A DNA stretch of 21,736 nucleotides from Desulfuromonadaceae bacterium GWC2_58_13 (GCA_001825565.1 MHXM01000188.1:1292-23027); one strand, 5' to 3'. Positions 5,897-13,928 are shown, counted from the first letter of the stretch. The notes: generated by a model from the letters alone, not told the origin. Numbers and translations: made by a program.

Positions 5897-7276
5897 CTAA
5901 CCTTCGATCAGTTGGTATTTCTCCAGTTTGTAGCGCAGGGTTCCCCGGGGAACGTTGAGCAGTCTGGAGGTTTTCGCCACATTCCCGCCGGTGAGTTTAA
6001 AGGCTTTCTCGATCAGATCCTTTTCCACGCCACCGATAAAATCTTCGAGAAAAAGTCCTTCCGGGGGAATCTCGAAGGAAAATTCCGCTTCACGGAGGGG
6101 CGGGTCGCCCCAGATTTCTTTCGGCAGACAATCGGGCGTGATGACCTCGACGTTGTGCATGATGCAGATGCGCTCGACCACGTTGCGCAATTCGCGAACG
6201 TTGCCGGGCCAGTGGTAACGGATGAGCAGATCCAGCGCGTCGCGGGAGACCTCGCGAATCCGTTTGTTGAAGTCGCGGCTGAAACGCTTGATGAAATAAT
6301 CGAGCAGCGGCGGGATATCCTCGCGCCGGTCCCGCAGCGACGGTAGATGAATCGGAAAAACATTGAGCCGGTAGTAGAGGTCTTCACGAAAGGACTTGTC
6401 GCTGATGGCGGCCTTCAGGTTGCGGTTGGTCGCCGCCACCACCCGCACATGGATGTCGATGTTGCGGGTTCCCCCCAAACGGCGGATTTTGCGGTCTTCG
6501 AGGACCCGCAGCAATTTCACCTGCAGGCTCATATCCATTTCGCCGATTTCATCAAGGAACACGGTGCCGCCGCAGGCTTCTTCAAACAGACCGATTTTGC
6601 GGGACTTGGCGTCGGTAAAAGCGCCTCGCTCATGGCCGAACAGTTCGGTTTCCAGCAGGTTGAAGGGCAGCGACCCGCAGTTGATTTCGACGAAAGGCCG
6701 CCCCTTGCGCTGGGATAGATCATGTATGGCGCGAGCCACCAGTTCTTTGCCGGTGCCGCTTTCGCCGGTGATCAGCACGGTGGCCGTCTCGTGCTTGGCG
6801 ACCTCGCGAACCTGATGATAGACCTGCATCAGGGCGGCGCTGGAACCCACCATGTCGACCGATTCAGGCAGCCCCTTCCCTTCACGACGCAGGTGACGGA
6901 CTTCCCGTCTGAGACTCTGGGTTTCGAGCGCCAGTTTGACGATCAGGCGGATGGCGTCGGCCTTGAACGGCTTTTTGATGTAGTCGTAGGCCCCCATTTT
7001 GAGGGCTTCGACGGCGCTTTCGACCGTCCCGTAGCCGGTAATGATGATGACCAGAATGTCCGGATCGACTTCCTTGAGCGCGGCCAGCACGTCGAGTCCG
7101 CTCTTGGCCCCGAGGTTGAGATCGAGCAGCACCAGGTCGACCTCTTCTTCACTGACCAGGCGGACCGCCTCCTCGCCACTGGCGGTGGAAAACGGGCGAT
7201 AGCTGTCCTCGGACAGTATTCTTTCAAGGTTTTCACGAATGAAGGCCTCGTCGTCAACAATCAGGATTTTTTCCAT
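5897..7276 (-). CDS. NtrC-family sigma-54-dependent response regulator
   Basis: A 459-residue enhancer-binding protein. The receiver domain (~1-120) has D8/D9, the phosphoacceptor D52 in LLDLNLG, T80 and K102. The AAA+ domain (~140-375) has Walker A GESGTGKE (171-178), the sigma-54 contact loop GAFTDA (218-223), Walker B GTVFLDEIGE (237-246) and the arginine-finger region FREDLYYRLNVF. A Fis-type helix-turn-helix closes it (~418-455, GGNVAKTSRLLNVPRGTLRYKL). The loop reads GAFTDA rather than GAFTGA. The start has AGAGGG 4 nt upstream. It follows the kinase gene by 33 nt, so the pair is cotranscribed and almost certainly cognate. The target genes are unknown, but a sigma-54 promoter lies ahead of this operon. 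Confidence 0.96.
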   Translation of the reverse strand: MEKILIVDDEAFIRENLERILSEDSYRPFSTASGEEAVRLVSEEEVDLVLLDLNLGAKSGLDVLAALKEVDPDILVIIITGYGTVESAVEALKMGAYDYIKKPFKADAIRLIVKLALETQSLRREVRHLRREGKGLPESVDMVGSSAALMQVYHQVREVAKHETATVLITGESGTGKELVARAIHDLSQRKGRPFVEINCGSLPFNLLETELFGHERGAFTDAKSRKIGLFEEACGGTVFLDEIGEMDMSLQVKLLRVLEDRKIRRLGGTRNIDIHVRVVAATNRNLKAAISDKSFREDLYYRLNVFPIHLPSLRDRREDIPPLLDYFIKRFSRDFNKRIREVSRDALDLLIRYHWPGNVRELRNVVERICIMHNVEVITPDCLPKEIWGDPPLREAEFSFEIPPEGLFLEDFIGGVEKDLIEKAFKLTGGNVAKTSRLLNVPRGTLRYKLEKYQLIEG

Positions 7277-7309
7277 GCAACCCTCTTAAGTAGCGCCCCA
7301 GGATACGGG

Positions 7310-9820
7310 TCATTGATCTGGCGTGAGTGGGAAATACAGGGTAAACAGGGTCCCTTGAAGCAAGCGGCTTTCCACTTCGATCCGCCCACCGAGATCGGAA
7401 ATAACGTTATGGGTGATCGACAGGCCGAGCCCCGTCCCTTCGTCCTTGCTGGTGTAGAAGGGTTCAAAAATCAGGGGTAGCCGTTCCTGGGGAATGCCCA
7501 TGCCGGAGTCCCGAACCGTTACCTGGATTTCGTCATGGACAACGGCAGCCCGAACCTCAAGGATGCCCCCTTCGGGCATGGCGTCGAGGGCGTTGGTGAA
7601 AAGATTGAGAAAGGCCTGCTTCAATCGTCCCGGATCGTTGGGGATCGGCGGCAGCGGATCGGCAATTTCGGTGACCAGATCGACGCCATTGCGCTGACAT
7701 TGCTTGTGGATCAAAAACAGGGTTTCCCGCAGAACGACACCGATATCGCCGCCTTCGAGCCGGGCCTGCGGCAGCGAAGCGAAATTCAGCAGTTCGTTGA
7801 CCAACCCTTCGAGACGCTCCATTTCCTGCAACGCCCGGCGGATCAGGTCCTGGTCGGCGGGCTGGGACAACAGCCGGTCATGGAGGTCATCCAGCAACAG
7901 GCTGATGCCGGTCAGGGGGTTGCGGATTTCGTGGGCGATCCCGGCCGACAGGCGTCCGAGCGAGGCCATCCGCTCCATGCGGGCCATGCGCTTGCGTAAT
8001 TCGACCCGTTCGGTGATTTCCTCGATGGTCAGGATCCGGCCCTGTTCTCCGCTGGAAACCAACGGCAGAAGAGCCAGCCGAAACACCAGTTGCTTTCCTT
8101 CCGCCTCGACGTTGAGGTAACTGTTCCAACGTTCATGTTCCGTTCGCGCCAACCCCTCCCGGACCACCTTGAGCATCTCCGGCCAGCGCTCGAACGCTTC
8201 GTCCAGCGCCATGGCGCCGGCGCGGGATTCGGCGCCGAGAATCCGGGCCGCCGGACCATTCAGCGAAGTGATCCGATCGTTGTCGTCAAGAGTAAGCAAT
8301 CCGGTTTCGACGTTTTCAAAAATGGTCTCCTTGAAATTTCGCTCACGAAGGATTTCCTGGCGCGAACGGCTGAGATCGTCCAGTGTCCCGAGCAGGCGTA
8401 TCTGGCGGTCGTTGAGGTCCTGGGCCATGGCGTTGAAGGAGGCGGCCAGTTCACCCACCTCGTCTCGGGAAGCTACCTTGACCCGCGTCGCCAGATCCCC
8501 CCGCGACATATCCTTGGTGCCGGCGATCAGGGTGAGCAAGGGGTCGGTGATGCTTCGCGACAGCCGGTAAGCCGCGGCAACAACCAGCAACGCGGTGACC
8601 AGGATCATCGCCATCGAGCCGCTGACAAAGCGGGTGATCTCGCGGCGAATCACCTGGGAAGCGGACAGGGCGGCGGCATGAAACTGGGTCAGCTCGGCGC
8701 CGATGGTGACTCCGCCGAATATCTTGCGGGCCGCGAAATCCCCGTAATCGAACCGGATCGGCGCGTAGGCCATGATCTTCTGCGCCCCGCCGACATTGGT
8801 CACGTCGGCCACCCCGGAACGTCCCTGCAAAACCGCCCGGGCGACGACCGGGTAATTGGGATGAATGAAGTCGGCGTGAAGCAGGTTGAACGGGATGATT
8901 CCCCGCGCAACCAACTCCGGCGGTGAGTCGGCCGTATAGGGGGGAACCAGTCGGCCGGCGCCGTCGAGGCCGCGAATATCCCAGAATTTGGGGTGGGCGA
9001 TCATCCATCCCTCGTCGTCAAACATGAACGCGTAATTGCCGCTGTCGTAGGACGGGAAAACCGCAAAATGCGTTTCGTCGGGAACGATGTGCTGGGTAAA
9101 CTCCATCAGGTGACGATGATCGAGCGAAAGAACGACGACTCCGGAAAATTCGCCGGCGGCCGAATGGACCGGCGCCGCGAACCGCACCACTCCGCGATAG
9201 GAATCCCCTTCGACCGCTGATTCCGGGGTCGGCGCCCCGCGCAACTGGCTCTGTTTGGAGATGTGCCAGCCGGTAACCCGCGAAACGTAGCAATCCCCCG
9301 GAGGAAGCGCCCGGGCGCGAGCAAAATAGTCTTCCGTCAGGTAGGTGGTGTTGGCCGGCACCGAGACATCCCGCAGCTCATCGCGGAACACCCCGTCGAC
9401 CAAACGCAAACGTTCCCGGCCATCGACCCCGATAAAGGCGATTTCGGAATACACGGGAAACATTCGTCTGACTTCGATGGGATGGTCGTTGGTGCCGGAG
9501 CGATACCAGAGCAGTCGTTGATGATTCAGGAAAAACCGTTTATAGATCTCCGGTTCAGCGGGAAGGAGGGCCAGGTCGAACAGGTCGGCGACAACGCCAT
9601 GCAGAAATCCGCCCACCTCGTCGGCCACCATCCTGGCCCGTAATTCGAGGGCTCGGGACGCCTGTCGGTCGAGGGCCCGGGTAGCATTCTCCAGCAGTAG
9701 CGCTTCAACCGAGCGCAGACTGTGATTGGACACGAAAGCCAGAAGCACCAGCGGCAGCAGGGACAAAAGGCAGAATGCCAACAGGACTTTTTTGTGGAGG
9801 GAAAAGGTGAAAAAGCGCAT
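7310..9820 (-). CDS. Membrane sensor histidine kinase (Cache-HAMP-PAS-HisKA-HATPase)
   Basis: An inner-membrane kinase expected to phosphorylate the adjacent response regulator. Numbering from M1 at 9820: TM1 at ~12-31; a large periplasmic region ~35-395, probably a double Cache sensor; TM2 at ~400-418; HAMP ~420-475; PAS ~495-600; HisKA with phospho-His in AGIAHEIRNPLTG (~H630); HATPase with N-box NLFTNALDAM, G1 DSGMGIP, F-box FEPFYTSKDEGTG and G2 GLGLSITHNVI. All kinase motifs are intact. The frame also opens at ATG 9829, but that overlaps a TATAAT sequence and has no Shine-Dalgarno; ATG 9820 has a modest GAGGG. The ligand is not deducible. Confidence 0.95.
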   Translation of the reverse strand: MRFFTFSLHKKVLLAFCLLSLLPLVLLAFVSNHSLRSVEALLLENATRALDRQASRALELRARMVADEVGGFLHGVVADLFDLALLPAEPEIYKRFFLNHQRLLWYRSGTNDHPIEVRRMFPVYSEIAFIGVDGRERLRLVDGVFRDELRDVSVPANTTYLTEDYFARARALPPGDCYVSRVTGWHISKQSQLRGAPTPESAVEGDSYRGVVRFAAPVHSAAGEFSGVVVLSLDHRHLMEFTQHIVPDETHFAVFPSYDSGNYAFMFDDEGWMIAHPKFWDIRGLDGAGRLVPPYTADSPPELVARGIIPFNLLHADFIHPNYPVVARAVLQGRSGVADVTNVGGAQKIMAYAPIRFDYGDFAARKIFGGVTIGAELTQFHAAALSASQVIRREITRFVSGSMAMILVTALLVVAAAYRLSRSITDPLLTLIAGTKDMSRGDLATRVKVASRDEVGELAASFNAMAQDLNDRQIRLLGTLDDLSRSRQEILRERNFKETIFENVETGLLTLDDNDRITSLNGPAARILGAESRAGAMALDEAFERWPEMLKVVREGLARTEHERWNSYLNVEAEGKQLVFRLALLPLVSSGEQGRILTIEEITERVELRKRMARMERMASLGRLSAGIAHEIRNPLTGISLLLDDLHDRLLSQPADQDLIRRALQEMERLEGLVNELLNFASLPQARLEGGDIGVVLRETLFLIHKQCQRNGVDLVTEIADPLPPIPNDPGRLKQAFLNLFTNALDAMPEGGILEVRAAVVHDEIQVTVRDSGMGIPQERLPLIFEPFYTSKDEGTGLGLSITHNVISDLGGRIEVESRLLQGTLFTLYFPLTPDQ

Positions 9821-9841
9821 GGCCCTCATTATAACAGGGCC
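9821..9841 (-). promoter_or_regulatory. Extended -10 element inside an inverted repeat at the kinase start
   Basis: TGTTATAAT (extended -10) lies on the minus strand, centred between GGCCCT and AGGGCC arms 9 nt apart. Transcription from it would begin about at the kinase ATG, giving a nearly leaderless message. No -35 is seen, so it could equally be a translational hairpin covering the GAGGG. Confidence 0.35.
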
Positions 9842-9900
9842 GAAGCGTCATTCATCAGAAAAACCTCGGAGACCCGATTGACCGATGTGGCCTAAAAAAA

Positions 9901-10137
9901 TCAGGCGTCGCAGCGTAGCTCCCGGAGAATCTGGCGGGAATCGACGGCCAGTGGGAGCAGGCGTTGGTGCTTGGCCAGTACTTCTTCAAGGGAAAATCCG
10001 TCGTGAATAATGACATCGCCGGGAGCGAAAATCGTCCTGGCGATATGCGAGCCATCCGATCGCACGTAAACGGACACCTCGTAGTGACGGTCGGCTATCT
10101 TCAGTTCAGTTGTGTGTATGAGAATTCCGGAATCCAC
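9901..10137 (-). CDS. Small protein of unknown function, first gene of the kinase-regulator operon (78 aa)
   Basis: I do not recognise the family. The frame also opens at ATG 10173, but GTG at 10137 has GAGGGGGG 4 nt upstream, and the sigma-54 promoter at 10185-10200 would start RNA near 10174, leaving the ATG at the very 5' end. I therefore prefer the GTG. The protein looks like a beta-rich N-terminal half (TTELKIADRHYEVSVYVRSD, then ARTIFAPGDVIIHDG) followed by a helix (SLEEVLAKHQRLLPLAV). There is no signal peptide or TM. The kinase starts 80 nt further on with no terminator between. It could be an accessory partner of the kinase or regulator, but that is only inferred from position. Confidence 0.65.
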   Translation of the reverse strand: MDSGILIHTTELKIADRHYEVSVYVRSDGSHIARTIFAPGDVIIHDGFSLEEVLAKHQRLLPLAVDSRQILRELRCDA

Positions 10138-10184
10138 GGGCACCCCCCTCAAGGATTTATGCCAAGTAAGCATAAGCTCATCTG

Positions 10185-10200
10185 AGCAAATCCCGGGCCA
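10185..10200 (-). promoter_or_regulatory. Sigma-54 (RpoN) promoter, -24/-12
   Basis: Minus-strand TGGCCCGGGATTTGCT matches the consensus TGGCAC-R-N4-TTGCW at every position except one (C for A), with the exact GG-to-GC spacing. Its orientation leads into the small gene, the histidine kinase and the sigma-54 activator. The predicted start is about 10174. Confidence 0.72.
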
Positions 10201-10247
10201 ACCCTAAAAAAACAAAAAATTACCGTAATTATGACCAGATAGAACAT

Positions 10248-10281
10248 AAAAAAAACCTTCCCGCGGAGTGGAAGGTTTTTT
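10248..10281. terminator. Strong bidirectional intrinsic terminator after ispB
   Basis: AAAAAACCTTCC (10250-10261) and GGAAGGTTTTTT (10270-10281) form a 12 bp stem with an 8 nt loop, and U-runs on both strands. It lies 40 nt past the polyprenyl synthase stop and separates that operon from the sigma-54-driven one. Confidence 0.88.
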
Positions 10282-10290
10282 CACGGCCAT

Positions 10291-10312
10291 CTGACAAGTT
10301 ATATGACTGACA
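10291..10312. promoter_or_regulatory. CTGACA direct repeat, possible activator site for the sigma-54 promoter
   Basis: Two CTGACA copies (10291-10296 and 10307-10312) are spaced 16 bp start to start, about 117-138 bp upstream of the predicted sigma-54 start site, which is the usual range for enhancer sites. Only the repeat and position are seen; NtrC-family sites are more often inverted repeats. Confidence 0.25.
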
Positions 10313-10320
10313 GTTCGAAC

Positions 10321-11289
10321 CTATTTGCGACGGTTGACCGCGTAATCGGCCAGCTCGAACAAGGCGGCCTTTTCGGGACCATCGGCGAACCCGGCGAGAT
10401 GGACCTTGGCTTTTTCAACCAGTTCCCTGGCCCTCTGACGGGTATATCCGATGCCATCGTAGCGGTCGATCAGGGAGACGACGTAGCCGAGATCCTCATC
10501 GCTCAAGGCTTCGAGTTCGACGATTTCAGCCAGACGCTCCCGCTCCTCCTCCGAACATTTGCGCAAGGCCTGAATCAGCGGCAGGGTCACCTTGCCCTCT
10601 TCGAGATCGTGCCCTTTCACCTTGCCGAATTCGGCTTGATCGGCCACGTAATCCAGCGCATCGTCCATGAACTGGAAGGCGATTCCCAGCTCCATGCCGA
10701 ACTCGTGCAGAGCTTTTTCCCGGGCTTCGCCAATCCCGCCGAGAATGCCCCCAACTTCACAGGCCGCGGCAATCAGCACCGCCGTCTTGTTGCGGACCAC
10801 CGAGATATATCGTTCTTCGTCGAGATCGAGATCGCAGGTGCTGACCAATTGCAGGACCTCCCCTTCGGCCATCATGGTGGTCGCATCGGACAGCGCCTGG
10901 AGAATTTTCAGGCTGCCGCCGCGGACCATGATCGAGAAGGACTTGGCGAACAGAAAATCGCCCACCAGCACCGAGGCCTCGTTCCCCCAGATGGCATTGG
11001 CCGAGGCGTTGCCCCGTCGCAGCACGGCGCTGTCGACCACATCGTCATGGAGGAGGGTCGCCGTATGGATAAATTCCACAACGCTGGCCAAACCGACGTG
11101 TTTGTCCCCGCGATATCCGGCCAGACGGGCGCAGAGGAGAAGAAGCATGGGCCGGATCCGCTTGCCGCCGCTGGCAAGAACGTATTCGCCGACCTTGCGG
11201 ATCAGCAGAACTTCGGAGGTGAGATCTTTCTTGAACTGGGCTTCGACCCCGATCAAATCATCATGAAGCAGTTCCAGCGCTTTTTCCAT
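10321..11289 (-). CDS. ispB: Long-chain polyprenyl diphosphate synthase
   Basis: A 322-residue trans-prenyltransferase that extends farnesyl-type diphosphates with isopentenyl diphosphate to make the side chain of menaquinone or ubiquinone; menaquinone is likely in this kind of anaerobe. It has GGKRIRP (41-47), the first Asp-rich motif LLHDDVVD (~79-86), an Arg pair RRG just after it, a KT-type motif (NKTA, ~167-170) and the second Asp-rich motif QFMDDALDY. Small residues before the first motif (TATLLHDD) fit long-chain product enzymes. Chain length cannot be fixed from sequence. It lies 40 nt downstream of the orphan kinase on the same strand and probably shares its transcript, ending at the terminator at 10248-10281. 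Confidence 0.93.
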   Translation of the reverse strand: MEKALELLHDDLIGVEAQFKKDLTSEVLLIRKVGEYVLASGGKRIRPMLLLLCARLAGYRGDKHVGLASVVEFIHTATLLHDDVVDSAVLRRGNASANAIWGNEASVLVGDFLFAKSFSIMVRGGSLKILQALSDATTMMAEGEVLQLVSTCDLDLDEERYISVVRNKTAVLIAAACEVGGILGGIGEAREKALHEFGMELGIAFQFMDDALDYVADQAEFGKVKGHDLEEGKVTLPLIQALRKCSEEERERLAEIVELEALSDEDLGYVVSLIDRYDGIGYTRQRARELVEKAKVHLAGFADGPEKAALFELADYAVNRRK

Positions 11290-11329
11290 GGGAGGTAACC
11301 GTCCTTAAACCTTCAAAATTTGGACTATC

Positions 11330-12862
11330 TTAAGAATCATCCCGGCCGTTGTCAAAACATTTTTCCGCTTCCGCCCGAGGAAACGCCAGTCGGAAGCATG
11401 CCCCCCCGGCAGAAGACTCCTCCACTGAAATCTCGCCGCCGTGATCCTCCATCAGCTTCCGGCAGACGGAAAGACCCAGACCGGTCCCCTGGCCGGTTCC
11501 CTTGGTGGAAAAAAACGGGTCGAAAATCCGTCCCCGGAGATCCTCGGGGATACCGGGCCCGTTATCTTCGACGCGCAGTACAACCTGTTGTTTTTCCAGC
11601 CCGAGGGTCAGGGTCAGCGCCCCTTCCCCCACCATGGCCTGGGCGGCGTTGAGCATCAGGTTGACCAGCACCTGACGAATCGTATCCGGATCGCCCTGAA
11701 TCGGCGGCAAAGGCTGTGCGACAGCGGTCCGCACGCTAACCCCGCGGAACAGTTTCTGCGGTTGAAGCGAGGCGACCGTTCCCGCCACCAGATCTTCCAC
11801 GTCCACCAGCTCCCGTCGTACCGGCCCGCTGCGGGCCAACCCAAGCAGTCCGCCGGTGATGCGCCGGCACCGTCGGCACTCGGCAATAATGGCCTCGACA
11901 TCCGGACGACGGCTGTCCTCTCCGGCCATGTCGGCCAACAGCAGTTCGGCATAGCCGAGGATGATCCCGACCGGATTGTCGATCTCGTGGGAAACACCGG
12001 CGGCCAATTGGCCGATCGCCGCCAGACGCTCCGCTCGGATCAGTTGTTCCTGGATGCGATGCAAGTCATTATTGGCTCGGACCAAGGCCCGGTTCTTGTC
12101 GGTGAGTTCGGTACGACTCACCGCGAGACTCTCCGACATGTCATTAAAGGCCTCGGCCAGTACACCGATTTCGTCCCGGTTGCCGATGAGGATGCGGGAT
12201 TCGAGATCGCCTCGCGCCACGGCGCGCGCTCCTTCGGTGAGCCTTTTGATCGGCCGGGTGACCCGTCGGGCCGCCAGGGCGACCAGAGGGAGCGAACAGA
12301 TCAGGGTACTGAGGGCAATCCGCAGAAAATAACCGCGCATTTCCGCCAGGCGACGATCGACGGAATGGTACGAAATCAAGTAGCGCACGGCCAGCACCTG
12401 TTCTCCGGTGGGACCGAACGCCGGCGCCGTCAATTCAAGCACCCGCCCTCCCGCCGGCAGAGCCAGCGTTTGCAGGCTGGGTTCGGACAGGACATAGCCG
12501 CCCCCCATCCGGCCGCTCAGACTCTCGTACAAACCTCGGTCGGCCAGGGATCCGAAGGACGACGAATCATACAGTACCTTCCCTCCGGGAGAGTACAAGG
12601 AAAAACCGACCAGGTCACGGTTGAACGCCAAAAAGTCCGATACCTTGACCAGGGTTTCATCCTGCCGCGGGGGAAAGGCGCCGCGAAACAGCTTGAGCAG
12701 TTCGGGGGTGGCGAAACGGGCGAAGGCCAGGCTCTGCGAATGCAGATGGTCTTCCCACTGGCGCGCCTGGTTGCGTTCGAGAATGAAAAAGGTCACCAGA
12801 AGCAACAGGACCAGACTGCCGCTGGTGTACAGAAATAATTTTTTGCCGAGGGTCACCTGCAT
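11330..12862 (-). CDS. Orphan membrane histidine kinase (HAMP-HisKA-HATPase)
   Basis: A 510-residue inner-membrane kinase. TM1 ~9-28; periplasmic sensor region ~30-175 containing DLVGFSLYSPGGKVLYDSS, like a single Cache/PAS fold; TM2 ~179-198; HAMP ~199-250; a coiled-coil linker ~250-280; HisKA with phospho-His 292 in GVSHEIDNPVGI; HATPase with NLMLNAAQAM, EDNGPGIP, FDPFFSTKGTGQGTG and GLGLSVCRKL. The residue after HEI is Asp where Arg or Asn is usual. No response regulator is adjacent. It starts 4 nt after the stop of the membrane XRE gene, so the two are translated from one message and likely work together. Confidence 0.93.
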   Translation of the reverse strand: MQVTLGKKLFLYTSGSLVLLLLVTFFILERNQARQWEDHLHSQSLAFARFATPELLKLFRGAFPPRQDETLVKVSDFLAFNRDLVGFSLYSPGGKVLYDSSSFGSLADRGLYESLSGRMGGGYVLSEPSLQTLALPAGGRVLELTAPAFGPTGEQVLAVRYLISYHSVDRRLAEMRGYFLRIALSTLICSLPLVALAARRVTRPIKRLTEGARAVARGDLESRILIGNRDEIGVLAEAFNDMSESLAVSRTELTDKNRALVRANNDLHRIQEQLIRAERLAAIGQLAAGVSHEIDNPVGIILGYAELLLADMAGEDSRRPDVEAIIAECRRCRRITGGLLGLARSGPVRRELVDVEDLVAGTVASLQPQKLFRGVSVRTAVAQPLPPIQGDPDTIRQVLVNLMLNAAQAMVGEGALTLTLGLEKQQVVLRVEDNGPGIPEDLRGRIFDPFFSTKGTGQGTGLGLSVCRKLMEDHGGEISVEESSAGGACFRLAFPRAEAEKCFDNGRDDS

Positions 12863-12866
12863 GCCA

Positions 12867-13814
12867 TCACCGAACCAGCGGCGGCGAAGAACTGTCCGGG
12901 GCCGGCTCGGCTTTCACCGGGACAAATCGAGCCGTCCCCGCATCCCATTGGTAGCTTCCGGAATCCCAGAGCTTTTCCAATTGATTCCAGTCGAGGTGAA
13001 CCCCCTTCATGACTTCGAACGTGTCGGAGGCAAGCAGCATTTCACCATCATCGATCCGCCAGTCGCCATTGAGATCGGCCCAGTGGTACGGCGACACCTG
13101 GATTCGCGTCGCGCCTCGCACCGGGACCGGCTTGCTTCGTCCCTCGGGACCGACGACGATTTCTCCGGCCAGCGATTCCATTCGATCCACCGGCGCCCGT
13201 TCATCGACTTTCACCAGATAGGAAATGCCTTTCCGGTCTTCGCCCGGCTTGACGATCCAGCGGACATTCCCCTGCTCGTTATCGAGGCTTGAAGGGGGAG
13301 GAATCGCCTCGATCAACTGCCAGCCGCCGGGAAAATGTTCGCGCAGGATGAATCCCTTGAGACCGGTATCCGGTTCAAGTCGGATGTGGACGGGAATCAC
13401 GCTTCCCGGCGAGGCAAACCGCGGGAGCCAGCGATCCGCCGCCAAGCCGTGCAGGGGCGCCTCCTGCTGCCGGGTCCGCCAAAAGAAAAACGTGGCCGAA
13501 AGAATAGCCAGTACCGCCACGGCCAGCAGCCAGGGATAATGACGACGGGACGAAGACGGGAATTCGGCTAAACCCTCCCCCTCGTCCCGGCCCCCCTCAA
13601 GGATGGCTTCGACATCGATTTCCAGCGCCTCGGCCAGGCGCAGGGCGTTTTCCCGCTTGATCGTGGGATAGCGGTTATTCTCCCAGCGTGAAATGGTATC
13701 CGTCGTGACGCCGACCACTTTCGAGACATAAAGCTGGGTCAGTTTCTTGTCTTCGCGAATGCGACGCACGGCCGAACTGTCGAGACAGACGGTAGGAGGC
13801 AGCTGTCGAGTCAT
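12867..13814 (-). CDS. Membrane-anchored XRE-family regulator with EF-hand/dockerin-like loop
   Basis: A 315-residue protein. The cytoplasmic N-terminus carries an XRE helix-turn-helix (~16-72: VRRIREDKKLTQLYVSKVVG, then TDTISRWENNRYPTIKRENA). A low-complexity linker leads to one TM helix (~93-111, WLLAVAVLAILSATFFFW). About 200 periplasmic residues follow, with a probable beta-sandwich region and a calcium-loop-like motif DLNGDWRIDDGE (247-258), as in dockerin or EF-hand repeats. The C-terminus is Pro/Ser rich. The topology recalls RodZ, but the outer part is different. AGGTGG lies 9 nt before the ATG. It heads the operon with the orphan kinase. Its role as a signal-responsive transcription factor is inferred. 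Confidence 0.85.
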   Translation of the reverse strand: MTRQLPPTVCLDSSAVRRIREDKKLTQLYVSKVVGVTTDTISRWENNRYPTIKRENALRLAEALEIDVEAILEGGRDEGEGLAEFPSSSRRHYPWLLAVAVLAILSATFFFWRTRQQEAPLHGLAADRWLPRFASPGSVIPVHIRLEPDTGLKGFILREHFPGGWQLIEAIPPPSSLDNEQGNVRWIVKPGEDRKGISYLVKVDERAPVDRMESLAGEIVVGPEGRSKPVPVRGATRIQVSPYHWADLNGDWRIDDGEMLLASDTFEVMKGVHLDWNQLEKLWDSGSYQWDAGTARFVPVKAEPAPDSSSPPLVR

Positions 13815-13844
13815 GTTTCATACCACCTGAAAAAAGGTTTTGTG

Positions 13845-13873
13845 AGTGTAACAGACGGCGGAAGTCGCTGCAA
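13845..13873 (-). promoter_or_regulatory. Sigma-70 promoter of the XRE-kinase-ispB operon
   Basis: On the minus strand: -35 TTGCAG (13873-13868), 17 nt spacer, -10 TACACT (13850-13845) with the extended TG motif (TGTTACACT). It lies about 30 nt ahead of the gene's ATG at 13814. Confidence 0.55.
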
Positions 13874-13928
13874 ACAGCAATCGCCCATGACTTTTCATAC
13901 CCGACATGAATGGGTGCAAGTACCTGTT

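Noticed and set aside
2934..5897. Integron gene-cassette array: small same-strand genes separated by repeats, with GTTAGCG at 3948, 5659 and 5838
   Set aside because: No integrase is present, GTTAGCG misses the GTTRRRY rule at two positions, no paired RYYYAAC end is found at attC distance in the right polarity, and R3 follows an ordinary response-regulator gene. The layout remains suggestive but the sites do not qualify.
10303..11298. 331-residue open frame on the plus strand opposite ispB
   Set aside because: It mirrors a clear prenyl synthase gene; GC-rich antisense frames stay open by codon bias, and the product resembles nothing.
11441..12838. 465-residue open frame on the plus strand opposite the orphan kinase
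   Set aside because: Antisense shadow of a kinase gene with all catalytic motifs intact; no ribosome-binding site or family match.
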